A DNA stretch of 5,407 nucleotides from Spirochaeta sp. (GCA_030635565.1 DAOVYP010000179.1:1-5407), one strand, 5' to 3'; positions 1-5,407 are shown, numbered from the stretch's first letter. Translations and numbers: made by a program. The notes: a model not told the origin generated them from the sequence alone.

Positions 1-897
1 ATTCGTTCCATTGTATTTTTTCTGCTGATCTCCATTACCGTCTTTTCCCTTCCGGCCGAGGGAAATGTCGAATCAGACCGTGTACTCGGCGAAATTCGAA
101 TTATAGATTATTACGGACGTGAAATCGTCCTTGATGAAGCGGCCGAAACCGTCATTTCCCTATCACCGGGAATCACCGAAACAGTATTTGCCCTGGGCTA
201 CGGCCACCGGCTGGTCGGCAGAACTTCATTCTGCGACTACCCGGCCGAGGCCGCATCCATACCATCGGTAGGGAGTCTTACAGAACCGGATATCGAAGCA
301 ATCGTGGTTCTATCTCCCGATGTTGTAATCGCATCGACTCATTTTCCGGAAGATGCCCTTAACAGGCTTATCGATGCCGGACAGAACGTAGTGGTACTGA
401 TGGGGCAGGAGTCGTTCCAGGGTACTTATGATGGAGTTATTCGCCCCGTTTCCATACTTCTCGGCGATACAAAGGCCGGCGAGGAATTGATCTCATCCAT
501 GGAAGCCACCGTTGCCGATGCGCTGCGTAAAGTGGCCGCTTTCTCTGAAAACCCCACGGTTTATTATGTTGTCGGTTTCGGGGAAGGCGGGGACTGGACC
601 GCAGGTGGTGATACCTTCATCGGCCAGATGATTGAAATGGCCGGAGCTGTGAATATCGCCGCCGATGTCACCGGCTGGTCATTCAGTCTCGAATTAATTG
701 TTGACCGCGATCCTGATCTGATATTACTCCCCGACTGGGCGGAAACCCTTTTTAAAACCACCCCGATATATTCGGACCTGCGGGCTGTCGGAAACGGCAA
801 TACCGTTGCATTCGACGAGAATGCCATTGTTCGACAAGGCCCCCGGCTCGCTGATGGGTTTGCGAGTCTGGTGGATATCATCGGTTCGGCCCATTGA
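1..897 (+). CDS. Periplasmic substrate-binding protein of a cobalamin/Fe-siderophore-type ABC importer (5' end cut off)
   Basis: This is the extracytoplasmic receptor that captures the cargo and delivers it to the permease encoded next. The frame is open from base 1 and gives 298 visible residues; the start codon must lie just upstream, because the window opens inside a signal peptide (hydrophobic residues 4-17, then SLPAEG, likely cleaved near A19). There is no lipobox cysteine, so the mature protein should be soluble in the periplasm. The fold is the BtuF/FhuD type (Periplasmic_binding_2). An N-lobe motif GRTSFCDYP lies at about 73-81, and DIEAIVVLSPDVVIAS follows at 97 onward. A C-lobe SLELIVDRDPDLILL segment begins near 229. 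E99 and E231 sit where the BtuF glutamates that dock on permease arginines are found. Total length fits the family. The GRTxxCDYP signature is one I associate with BtuF-like (COG0614) proteins, but iron-siderophore or heme cargo cannot be excluded. The stop overlaps the next gene's start. Confidence 0.9.
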   Translation: MRSIVFFLLISITVFSLPAEGNVESDRVLGEIRIIDYYGREIVLDEAAETVISLSPGITETVFALGYGHRLVGRTSFCDYPAEAASIPSVGSLTEPDIEAIVVLSPDVVIASTHFPEDALNRLIDAGQNVVVLMGQESFQGTYDGVIRPVSILLGDTKAGEELISSMEATVADALRKVAAFSENPTVYYVVGFGEGGDWTAGGDTFIGQMIEMAGAVNIAADVTGWSFSLELIVDRDPDLILLPDWAETLFKTTPIYSDLRAVGNGNTVAFDENAIVRQGPRLADGFASLVDIIGSAH

Positions 898-1907
898 CCG
901 GTAAAAAATTATGGTTCGCGGGCGTTCCCGCACTGACTGCAGTGATACTTCTTGCCGTCAGTTACGGTTCAGTCAGAATACCCATCGGCGATATTCTGGC
1001 GATTCTTGCCGGGCAGGGTGAAGGACTTCCGGATACATGGAGCCTGATCCTTTGGAAGATCAGGATACCCAGGACTCTTGCGGCGGCTCTTGTGGGTGGT
1101 GTCCTTGCAACCGGTGGTGTTTCCTGTCAGGGATTGTTCCGAAACCCACTGTCTGAACCATATCTGCTCGGGATCAGCTCGGGTGCGGCCCTCGGTGCCA
1201 CGATTGCCATTGTTGCCGCACCGGTTTCCGGTGGTGCCGGGCTCGGTGTCATTGGTTCGGCGGCTTTTATCGGCGCCATGACCGTAACGGTCGCTGTATT
1301 CATTGCGGCCGGTCGGGGGGCTTTCAAACTTCCTTCAACCCTGCTTTTATCGGGAATCGCCATAGCATTTCTCTGTCAGGCTGTAATCTGGCTCCTGATG
1401 ACCCTCAACAGGGATCAGGTGGAGCGAATTACGTTCTGGACCCTCGGTAGTCTCTCTTCGGCCGGATGGTTCAAGGTGTTATGGCTCACCGCCATCACTA
1501 TACCGTCAACTATCGTACTTGCAAGTATGGGGAGGGTTCTTGACGTCCTGTCGACCGGATACGACAGTGCTCATGGCCTGGGAGTCAAACCACAGAGATC
1601 CGCAGCCCTCATTCTGGCGTTCACTGCACTTGGTACCGCTGCAGCCGTCGCCGTGGCCGGAAGTATCGGCTTCATAGGGCTGATGGTTCCTCATGTGGCC
1701 AGGCTCCTGGGGGGGCCATCCCACAGGAATCTGGTAATCAGATCATGGTTCGGTGGTGCAATCCTGCTGGTTCTGGCCGATCTGGCTGCGCGTACCGTCA
1801 ACCCGCCGGGTGAGATTCCCGTTGGTATCGTAACAGCACTGCTCGGTGCACCGTTTCTTCTGATCCTCGTCAGAGGCAGAAGGGGTGAAGGGCGCCTTGA
1901 TGGCTGA
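894..1907 (+). CDS. FecCD/BtuC-family ABC importer permease
   Basis: Inner-membrane channel subunit, expected to form a homodimer that carries cobalamin, Fe-siderophore or heme inward. The 337 residues match the usual length of about 330, with many hydrophobic segments (the family has ten helices per subunit). Family hallmarks are visible in order: KIRIPRTLAAALVGG at 55-69, a glutamine and NPLSEP (Q79, 84-89), LLGISSGAALGA (91-102), MVPHVARLLGG (264-274), and a C-terminal GEIPVGIVTALLGAP block near residue 306. R57 and R60 correspond to the BtuC arginines that meet the binding-protein glutamates. The start is TTG inside a TTGA overlap with the upstream stop. The only near in-frame alternative, GTG at 942, would cut into the first membrane helix. 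No clear Shine-Dalgarno precedes it, so translation probably depends on coupling to the upstream gene. Confidence 0.93.
   Translation: MTGKKLWFAGVPALTAVILLAVSYGSVRIPIGDILAILAGQGEGLPDTWSLILWKIRIPRTLAAALVGGVLATGGVSCQGLFRNPLSEPYLLGISSGAALGATIAIVAAPVSGGAGLGVIGSAAFIGAMTVTVAVFIAAGRGAFKLPSTLLLSGIAIAFLCQAVIWLLMTLNRDQVERITFWTLGSLSSAGWFKVLWLTAITIPSTIVLASMGRVLDVLSTGYDSAHGLGVKPQRSAALILAFTALGTAAAVAVAGSIGFIGLMVPHVARLLGGPSHRNLVIRSWFGGAILLVLADLAARTVNPPGEIPVGIVTALLGAPFLLILVRGRRGEGRLDG
1881..1892 (+). promoter_or_regulatory. Shine-Dalgarno region deciding the ATPase start
   Basis: A purine-rich stretch (AGGGGTGAAGGG) inside the end of the permease gene. Its AAGGG is seven bases before ATG 1900, ideal spacing, whereas the alternative GTG start at 1885 lies inside this same stretch. 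This favours ATG 1900, although an AGAGG at 1872-1876 could serve the GTG. Confidence 0.5.
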
Positions 1908-2700
1908 ACTACCTGTTATTCTGGATCACACAAAGTGGCGTCCTCATTCAGGATCTTTTGAGTTCGGGCCTGTTTCGATAGTTGCTGATGAGGGAAAATT
2001 TATTGCTCTGGTGGGCCCGAACGGGGCCGGAAAAAGCACCTTGCTGAATCTTGTATCCGGTATCATTACTCCCATTGAAGGTCGAATCGGCTTGTTCGGC
2101 AAGACTCATAAAGAGTGGAAAGCCCGCGAAAGAGGCCGACTCATGGCCTTTCTTTCACAGGATCCTGAGAGACCATTCGGATTTCCAGTAAGCGAATACA
2201 TCGGTCTGGGACGCTTTCCCCACGTCGGACCTTTCAGAAGCCTGGGAAAGGAAGATCGCAATATCATAGATGAAGAAATTGGAGCCTGGGGTCTTGAACA
2301 TCTTGAGTCAAGAGCGGTCAGCAACCTCAGCGGCGGAGAATTTCAGCGAGTTCGTCTGGCCAGGGCCCTTGTACAGGAACCGAAAATACTTCTTCTGGAT
2401 GAACCGGGCAATCATCTTGATCTATCCAGCCGCATGGGAATACTGAATCGTCTTCGTGAAGAGGCCGGGGGCGGACGATGTATTTTAGCTGTGCTGCACG
2501 ACGTCAATGACGCACTTCTATACGCCGATCAGGTCTGGCTGGTTGCCGATGGACGCTTACTCTGTTCCGGTTCCCCGCAGGAGGTCCTGCAACCTGAAAA
2601 ACTGGCACAGGTTTACGGATTAGAACTCACACCCTTCACGAACGGGGAAGGTTTGATGATGCTCGGTGTCCCTTCGTTCAGTAGGTCATTACCGGATTGA
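1900..2700 (+). CDS. ABC importer ATPase (FepC/BtuD/HmuV type)
   Basis: Cytoplasmic ATP-hydrolysing subunit that drives the BtuC/FecCD-type permease encoded just upstream. From ATG 1900 the protein is 266 residues, normal for the family. Motifs are complete: Walker A GPNGAGKST at 39-47, Q-loop Q87, signature LSGGE at 143-147, Walker B ILLLDEP at 163-169 with D167 and E168, D-loop NHLDL at 171-175, and switch histidine H200. The residue after the Walker B glutamate-proline is glycine (EPGNHLDL), where most relatives have threonine. The C-terminal SGSPQEVLQPEKLAQVYG stretch is typical of the iron/cobalamin branch. I chose ATG 1900 because a purine-rich AAGGG at 1888-1892 lies seven bases before it. 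GTG 1885 would add five residues and is a possible alternative. The gene overlaps the permease by 8 bases and is the last of the operon. Its 3' end overlaps the opposite-strand kinase gene by 23 bases. Confidence 0.95.
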   Translation: MAELPVILDHTKWRPHSGSFEFGPVSIVADEGKFIALVGPNGAGKSTLLNLVSGIITPIEGRIGLFGKTHKEWKARERGRLMAFLSQDPERPFGFPVSEYIGLGRFPHVGPFRSLGKEDRNIIDEEIGAWGLEHLESRAVSNLSGGEFQRVRLARALVQEPKILLLDEPGNHLDLSSRMGILNRLREEAGGGRCILAVLHDVNDALLYADQVWLVADGRLLCSGSPQEVLQPEKLAQVYGLELTPFTNGEGLMMLGVPSFSRSLPD

Positions 2701-3490
2701 CGAAATAAACCTCGGCATCAACTGTGCCGACACCCTCGACATCCCTGGCGGCGCGTTCACACCGGGCGGTATTCTCACGTACCGTTACAGTCCCACGGAT
2801 GGTGATATGGCCTTCATCGGCTTCCACTTCCAGCAGATCGACGGGAATACGTTCCACATAGAGTATACGATTCCTGACGATCTGTGCCGTCAACCGGTTC
2901 TTGAGGACCTTGCCTCCGGTTTCCCGGCCTGATGGGGAAACCTTGTAGGCTTCACGGATGATTTCCGCAGATACTTGAGAATCCAGATTGTCTGTGCAGA
3001 GAGTCAGATTGTAACTGGCCGGATCGGACCAGTGTCCGCCGAAGAAGAAACGGCTGAAACCGTTTCTGTCATGATCGGACTTCCGGCAGTACCGATCGGC
3101 AGTCTTCTGGTCGCACTCCAGGATATCGATGAGGCGGTTGACCCGAACGTCATGGCTCGCAATGAGCCTGACTCTGAAAACACCGGGTACTCCATTAAGA
3201 ATGAACTGGCTGCCTCTCCCGAGTATGACGATGTGTCCGGAAGATGCCGATTCGAGCATCGCTGTACGAAGTCGATCAAGGTAGATGTCCTTGCCGGTGG
3301 TGAAATTCTCCCAGAATGACGGACTATGCTCGTCAAAACGATCCAGAGGAATGTCCGGGAATTTTTCACCGTCGATGGTTTTTTCCATTGCGGCCCGGTC
3401 CAATAATTTATACCTGAGATTTTCCGCCAGGAGGCGGGCGGTCTCGTCACCAAGGCTTCCCGTCTCACGAGATACGGTGATAATACTCAT
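2678..3490 (-). CDS. Cytidylate-kinase-like protein with C-terminal BON-like domain
   Basis: The 270-residue product has two parts. Residues 1 to about 185 look like the cytidylate kinase-like family (Cytidylate_kin2 type). The visible motifs are ITVSRETGSLGDETARLLAE at 4-23, VILGRGSQFILNGVPG at 88-103 and HWSDPASYNLTLCTDNLD at 153-170. The P-loop lysine of true cytidylate kinases is absent: the SRETGSLGDE loop replaces GxxGxGKS. As I recall, relatives of this family lack it too, so CMP phosphorylation should not be assumed. The usual NTD near the end of the domain reads CTD (C165). Residues about 199-266 resemble a BON domain: alternating hydrophobic strands, GHITIRGTVTV, a charged helix, then VEGVGTVDAEV. 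BON domains usually bind membranes or phospholipids and occur in secreted or envelope proteins. This protein shows no signal peptide, so the fusion should be cytoplasmic. The start is ATG 3490 with a strong GAGGAGG six bases before it. It stands alone on this strand. Substrate and role are unknown. Confidence 0.82.
   Translation of the reverse strand: MSIITVSRETGSLGDETARLLAENLRYKLLDRAAMEKTIDGEKFPDIPLDRFDEHSPSFWENFTTGKDIYLDRLRTAMLESASSGHIVILGRGSQFILNGVPGVFRVRLIASHDVRVNRLIDILECDQKTADRYCRKSDHDRNGFSRFFFGGHWSDPASYNLTLCTDNLDSQVSAEIIREAYKVSPSGRETGGKVLKNRLTAQIVRNRILYVERIPVDLLEVEADEGHITIRGTVTVRENTARCERAARDVEGVGTVDAEVYFVNPVMTY
2712..2730. repeat. Inverted repeat just past the importer operon, inside the kinase-BON gene
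   Basis: TCGGCA at 2712-2717 and TGCCGA at 2725-2730 form a perfect 6-bp stem with a 7-base loop. It begins 12 bases after the ATPase stop on the plus strand and lies near the 3' end of the kinase-BON coding region on the minus strand. On the plus strand no T-run follows, so it is not a standard intrinsic terminator. On the minus strand the following bases are mildly T-rich (GGTTTATTTCG) but still coding. It may slow or protect transcript ends, or may be chance. Confidence 0.3.
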
Positions 3491-3496
3491 TGAATG

Positions 3497-3503
3497 CCTC
3501 CTC
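3497..3503 (-). promoter_or_regulatory. Strong Shine-Dalgarno of the kinase-BON gene
   Basis: Reads GAGGAGG on the minus strand, six bases from ATG 3490. It fixes the start and predicts efficient translation. Confidence 0.8.
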
Positions 3504-3516
3504 TTTTTTCCTTAAC

Positions 3517-3535
3517 AGGATGGTCTGCCTATCCT
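3517..3535. repeat. Imperfect inverted repeat in the divergent promoter region
   Basis: AGGATGG at 3517-3523 pairs with CTATCCT at 3529-3535 around a 5-base loop. In plus-strand RNA this is seven pairs with one G-U. In minus-strand RNA one pair becomes an A-C mismatch. It would fall in the kinase-BON 5' leader if the minus -10 at 3538-3543 is used. It could be an operator half-site pair or chance. Confidence 0.25.
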
Positions 3536-3579
3536 CAATTGTAATACTCTGGGAACTGATCTGCCATGAAATTTGACTG

Positions 3580-3584
3580 AAGGA
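3580..3584 (+). promoter_or_regulatory. Shine-Dalgarno of the hydrolase gene
   Basis: AAGGA seven bases before ATG 3592, standard spacing. It supports this start for the hydrolase. Confidence 0.7.
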
Positions 3585-3591
3585 ATCCCGG

Positions 3592-4392
3592 ATGAAAGTA
3601 ATCGATAAAAAAACATGGAAGATACGGCGTTGCGCTAATCCCATTGATTATCAGGCCGGCCATTCCCGCGTAGTGCTTTGCATCCACGGATTCACAGGTT
3701 ATCCGGGGGAGATGGCCTATCCCGCCAAACGTCTCAGTGTAGCAGGCTGGGATGTCAGGGTTCCGCGTATCACAGGCCATGGTACCTGCGGAGAAGATTT
3801 CTGCAGAACAGGTGTACCGGACTGGCGCAGACAGATAACCGATGAATGGATGAATCTCTCATCTCGTTATAATGAAGTCGGTGTTCTGGGGCATTCCATG
3901 GGGGGATTGTTGAGTCTCGACCTGGCAATCAATTATCCGGTTTCCGGAATAGCAGTGATGGCCCCTGCTATAGGATTCCGAAAACCCGGGCTGTCCTTTC
4001 TGAAACTGATATCACTCTTCGTTGAACGTCGACCGTTCCTCTGGGAGCCTGATCCCGCGTACAGTTTTTTCGACGATCGCGACGATGATGATGATGAATA
4101 TCTCGGATCCGAATATTGGAGCTGGACCTGGTTTAAACCACTGGTCTCCCTGATGAAACTGCAATCCGAAACCGAACGCCGTTTAAAAGGAATATCGGCA
4201 CCTGTTCTCGCCATTTTCGGTGAAAACGATACAATTATCGGAAACAATGGGCGAGAAGTTCTTGAATCCGGTCTGAATTCAGCATTCAAAGGTATTGAAC
4301 TTCCCGGATGTGGCCATTACATTCCCTATGACCCCAACCCGGGGAGTAAAGAAGCGGCCATGGATGCCGTCATCGAATGGTTTGAAAGATAG
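3592..4392 (+). CDS. Alpha/beta-hydrolase, carboxylesterase / monoacylglycerol-lipase type
   Basis: Probable serine esterase acting on small or lipid esters; no signal peptide, so cytoplasmic. The 266 residues contain the full set of hydrolase landmarks. The oxyanion strand end is IHGFTGYPGE (31-40), followed by ITGHGT at 60-65. The nucleophile elbow is GHSMGG with S102. The acid strand is FGENDTI with D213, and the catalytic histidine is H242 in GCGHYIPYD. The pattern resembles thermostable carboxylesterase Est30 and lysophospholipase-like enzymes (COG1647/COG2267), slightly longer than Est30. The extra length appears in the cap region (about 125-185). That region contains a notable acidic run DDRDDDDDE at 161-169, encoded partly by four tandem GAT codons (4084-4095), followed by a tryptophan-rich YWSWTWF. 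It leads a two-gene unit with the zinc-ribbon gene two bases downstream. The substrate cannot be told from sequence. Confidence 0.9.
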   Translation: MKVIDKKTWKIRRCANPIDYQAGHSRVVLCIHGFTGYPGEMAYPAKRLSVAGWDVRVPRITGHGTCGEDFCRTGVPDWRRQITDEWMNLSSRYNEVGVLGHSMGGLLSLDLAINYPVSGIAVMAPAIGFRKPGLSFLKLISLFVERRPFLWEPDPAYSFFDDRDDDDDEYLGSEYWSWTWFKPLVSLMKLQSETERRLKGISAPVLAIFGENDTIIGNNGREVLESGLNSAFKGIELPGCGHYIPYDPNPGSKEAAMDAVIEWFER

Positions 4393-4394
4393 TT

Positions 4395-4622
4395 ATGCCG
4401 ATTTATGAATACCGATGCTCAAAATGTGGTAACGAACAGGAAAATCTTATCCGTTCCGACTCCGATTCTCCGGTCTGTGAGCAATGCGGAGGAAAGACAC
4501 TCAACCGGAAGCTGAGTCACTTTGCCGTTTCCACAGTTTCAACAGGAAATGTCGAAACCTCTTGCTGTGGGCAGTCTTCCGATGCTTGCGGGCAATCCGG
4601 TGAATGTGGCTGCGCCGGCTGA
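4395..4622 (+). CDS. FmdB-family zinc-ribbon protein with cysteine-rich tail
   Basis: A 75-residue protein beginning MPIYEYRCSKCG, the signature opening of FmdB-type putative regulatory proteins (CxxC zinc ribbon, PF09723). The zinc site is C8-x2-C11 and C28-x2-C31. Residues 32-46 (GGKTLNRKLSHFAVS) follow the family pattern of a basic, hydrophobic stretch after the second knuckle. The last twenty residues are a Gly/Ser/Cys tail with C57, C58, C65, C71 and C73, which could bind more metal. Similar Cys/Gly-rich tails are common among these proteins. The family name comes from a gene beside formamidase, but no molecular role is firmly established. The gene starts two bases after the hydrolase stop with only a weak GAAAG upstream, so it is probably coupled to it. 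No terminator is evident after it. Confidence 0.88.
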   Translation: MPIYEYRCSKCGNEQENLIRSDSDSPVCEQCGGKTLNRKLSHFAVSTVSTGNVETSCCGQSSDACGQSGECGCAG

Positions 4623-4815
4623 TACCTGTCAGTCACCACACAGCCCGATTTCCTGGAATGCTGCGAAATTTTACGGCCTGTATTTCCATCTCAAGCTTCA
4701 GCAAATCACATGGTATCCGCCACCGGGGTATGAAATTCAATGTGAACAACATGAAGCTGCCCGCCATCATCAAACAGCTATGGTTTCACAACCCACCTGA
4801 GACTATGATGATGAT
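4623..4815. other. 193-base intergenic region upstream of manA
   Basis: I find no convincing gene, terminator hairpin with T-run, or known riboswitch here. A weak promoter-like pair is ATCACA (4705-4710) and TATGAA (4729-4734) with an 18-base spacer. A TATGAT at 4804-4809 is a better -10 match and would place a start almost on the manA ATG. The nearest -35-like TTCACA (4785-4790) is only 13 bases away from it, which is too close for a standard promoter. The right half also contains the small ORF listed separately. Whether manA has its own promoter or is read through from the zinc-ribbon gene is unresolved. Confidence 0.45.
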
Positions 4816-4819
4816 ATGA
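4730..4819 (+). other. Possible small leader ORF ending on the manA start codon
   Basis: The reading frame MKFNVNNMKLPAIIKQ... ends with MMMI and a TGA at 4817-4819, overlapping the manA ATG as ATGA. It would encode 29 residues from ATG 4730 or 22 from ATG 4751. Neither start has a well-spaced Shine-Dalgarno: GGGG at 4725-4728 is only one base from ATG 4730. The frame stays open further upstream to ATG 4604, inside the zinc-ribbon gene. Its only support is the overlap geometry and the lack of a ribosome site in front of manA. It resembles no family I know and may be chance. Confidence 0.2.
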
Positions 4820-5407
4820 ATTCCTTTTATAAACTAACCAATGAAGTCCGCCATTATGCGTGGGGTCATCATAGCTATATACCCGATTTCCTCGGTATTC
4901 CGAATCCCGATAACGAACCATTTGCTGAGCTTTGGATGGGAGCCCATCCTTCGGCTCCTTCACTTATAGATACGGACAATATGGAGAAACTCAGCCTTGA
5001 AGAATGGATCTCTTCGGATACGGAGTCCGTGCTGGGTCCGGATATCACTTCACAATTCGGCCGCCTGCCTTTTCTATTCAAACTCCTGGCTGCCGGGGAT
5101 TCTCTTTCCATACAGGCTCATCCCTCGAAGGGTAAAGCCGTCAAGGGATTCATGAGGGAAGATGAAGCAGGAATCCCACGGGATGCTCCAAACAGGAATT
5201 ACCGGGACGATAATCATAAACCGGAAATCATCATGGCATTGACACCGTTCACTGCCATGATCGGATTTCGGACACCAGAAAATATTTTGCGTCATTTTTC
5301 GGAACTGAAGCATGAAACTCCGGTGGCCGGATTTATCAGCGAATCTGATGGTTTACAGACTTTCCTAAACGGCCTGCTTACATTGGATGCCGAATCGAAA
5401 GGTCCGC
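4816..5407 (+). CDS. manA: Mannose-6-phosphate isomerase, type I (3' end cut off)
   Basis: Zinc enzyme that interconverts mannose 6-phosphate and fructose 6-phosphate, linking mannose use or GDP-mannose synthesis with glycolysis; cytoplasmic. The first 197 residues are visible, about half of a typical type I enzyme. Landmarks are the opening YAWG (14-17), FAELWMGAHPSAPS (36-49), and LPFLFKLLAAGDSLSIQAHP (84-103). DDNHKPEIIMAL follows at 131-142. Zinc ligands Q100, H102 and E137 are present, equivalent to Q97, H99 and E134 of the E. coli enzyme; the fourth, a histidine, should lie beyond the window. K135 of HKPE is also conserved. ATG 4816 is the only reasonable start because an in-frame TGA lies at 4798-4800 and no other start codon intervenes. 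No Shine-Dalgarno precedes it. Instead there are ATG repeats and the end of a small ORF, so initiation may be coupled or leaderless. Confidence 0.93.
   Translation, partial: MNSFYKLTNEVRHYAWGHHSYIPDFLGIPNPDNEPFAELWMGAHPSAPSLIDTDNMEKLSLEEWISSDTESVLGPDITSQFGRLPFLFKLLAAGDSLSIQAHPSKGKAVKGFMREDEAGIPRDAPNRNYRDDNHKPEIIMALTPFTAMIGFRTPENILRHFSELKHETPVAGFISESDGLQTFLNGLLTLDAESKGP

Larger units (their letters stand above)
3491..3591. promoter_or_regulatory. Divergent intergenic region between kinase-BON and hydrolase genes
   Basis: This 101-base gap must hold a promoter for each flanking gene unless the hydrolase has another. A TACAAT on the minus strand (3538-3543) is a good -10 match for the kinase-BON gene. 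A TAATAC on the plus strand (3542-3547) is a weaker one for the hydrolase. Neither has a convincing -35 at 16-18 bases. The two candidates overlap. Between them and the kinase gene lies an imperfect inverted repeat (3517-3535). Promoter positions are guesses from consensus. Confidence 0.4.

Noticed and set aside
564..881. 105-codon minus-strand frame opposite the binding-protein gene
   Set aside because: Shadow of a gene with clear family motifs; composition is serine/proline-rich and no known domain is seen.
1885..1899. Upstream GTG start adding five residues to the ATPase
   Set aside because: ATG 1900 has a better spaced AAGGG and the family does not need the extra residues; kept as an alternative only.
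2666..2932. 88-codon plus-strand frame following on from the ATPase gene
   Set aside because: Antisense of the BON-coding end of the kinase gene; no ribosome site and no motif.
2975..3319. 114-codon plus-strand frame opposite the kinase gene
   Set aside because: Antisense shadow in the kinase region, with no recognisable motif.
3004..3468. 154-codon open frame on the minus strand inside the kinase-BON gene
   Set aside because: Same strand but shifted frame; serine/threonine/arginine-rich with no family motif, whereas the main frame has clear kinase-like and BON-like motifs and a strong ribosome site.
3566..3580. Four-codon ORF (MKFD) just before the hydrolase
   Set aside because: Too short to support, has no ribosome site, and its stop lies in the hydrolase Shine-Dalgarno; likely chance.
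3933..4289. 118-codon minus-strand frame opposite the hydrolase
   Set aside because: Low-complexity serine/arginine-rich translation created by the hydrolase codons, including its GAT run; no ribosome site.
4623..4700. Terminator after the zinc-ribbon gene
   Set aside because: Only short 4-bp stems (for example CTGT with ACAG) and no T-run were found.

Overview
The window is a bacterial chromosome segment with seven protein genes and tight spacing. Base composition is roughly balanced (about 50% GC by eye). The transporter's binding protein starts with an ordinary signal sequence and has no lipobox cysteine. That fits a soluble periplasmic protein and hence a diderm (Gram-negative) bacterium. 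I cannot name the lineage. A spirochaete or deltaproteobacterium-like organism is compatible with the gene set, but this is a guess.

Positions 1-2700 (+ strand) hold a complete or nearly complete three-gene import operon. It consists of a periplasmic binding protein (its first few codons lie before the window), a FecCD/BtuC-type permease, and a FepC/BtuD-type ATPase. The genes overlap by 4 and 8 bases, so they are very probably co-translated. The glutamates on the binding protein and the arginines on the permease that dock BtuF onto BtuC are both at the expected places. The cargo is a cobalamin-type corrinoid, an Fe(III)-siderophore or heme; sequence alone does not decide, and a corrinoid is my first choice.

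Positions 2678-3490 (- strand) hold a cytidylate-kinase-like protein fused to a C-terminal BON-like domain. Its 3' end overlaps the 3' end of the ATPase gene by 23 bases, convergently. It has a strong Shine-Dalgarno and diverges from the next gene across a 101-base promoter region (3491-3591).

Positions 3592-4622 (+ strand) hold an alpha/beta-hydrolase (carboxylesterase / monoacylglycerol-lipase type, all catalytic residues visible). It is followed two bases later by a small FmdB-type zinc-ribbon protein with a cysteine-rich tail. After a 193-base gap comes the first half of a type I mannose-6-phosphate isomerase (manA), which runs off the window end. A small possible leader ORF ends exactly on the manA start codon (ATGA overlap).

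Most of the window is ordinary accessory metabolism. I see no rRNA, tRNA, CRISPR, insertion sequence or phage feature, and no convincing new multi-gene system. The item most worth a second look is the kinase-BON fusion. Next are the convergent overlap with an embedded hairpin and the arrangement in front of manA.
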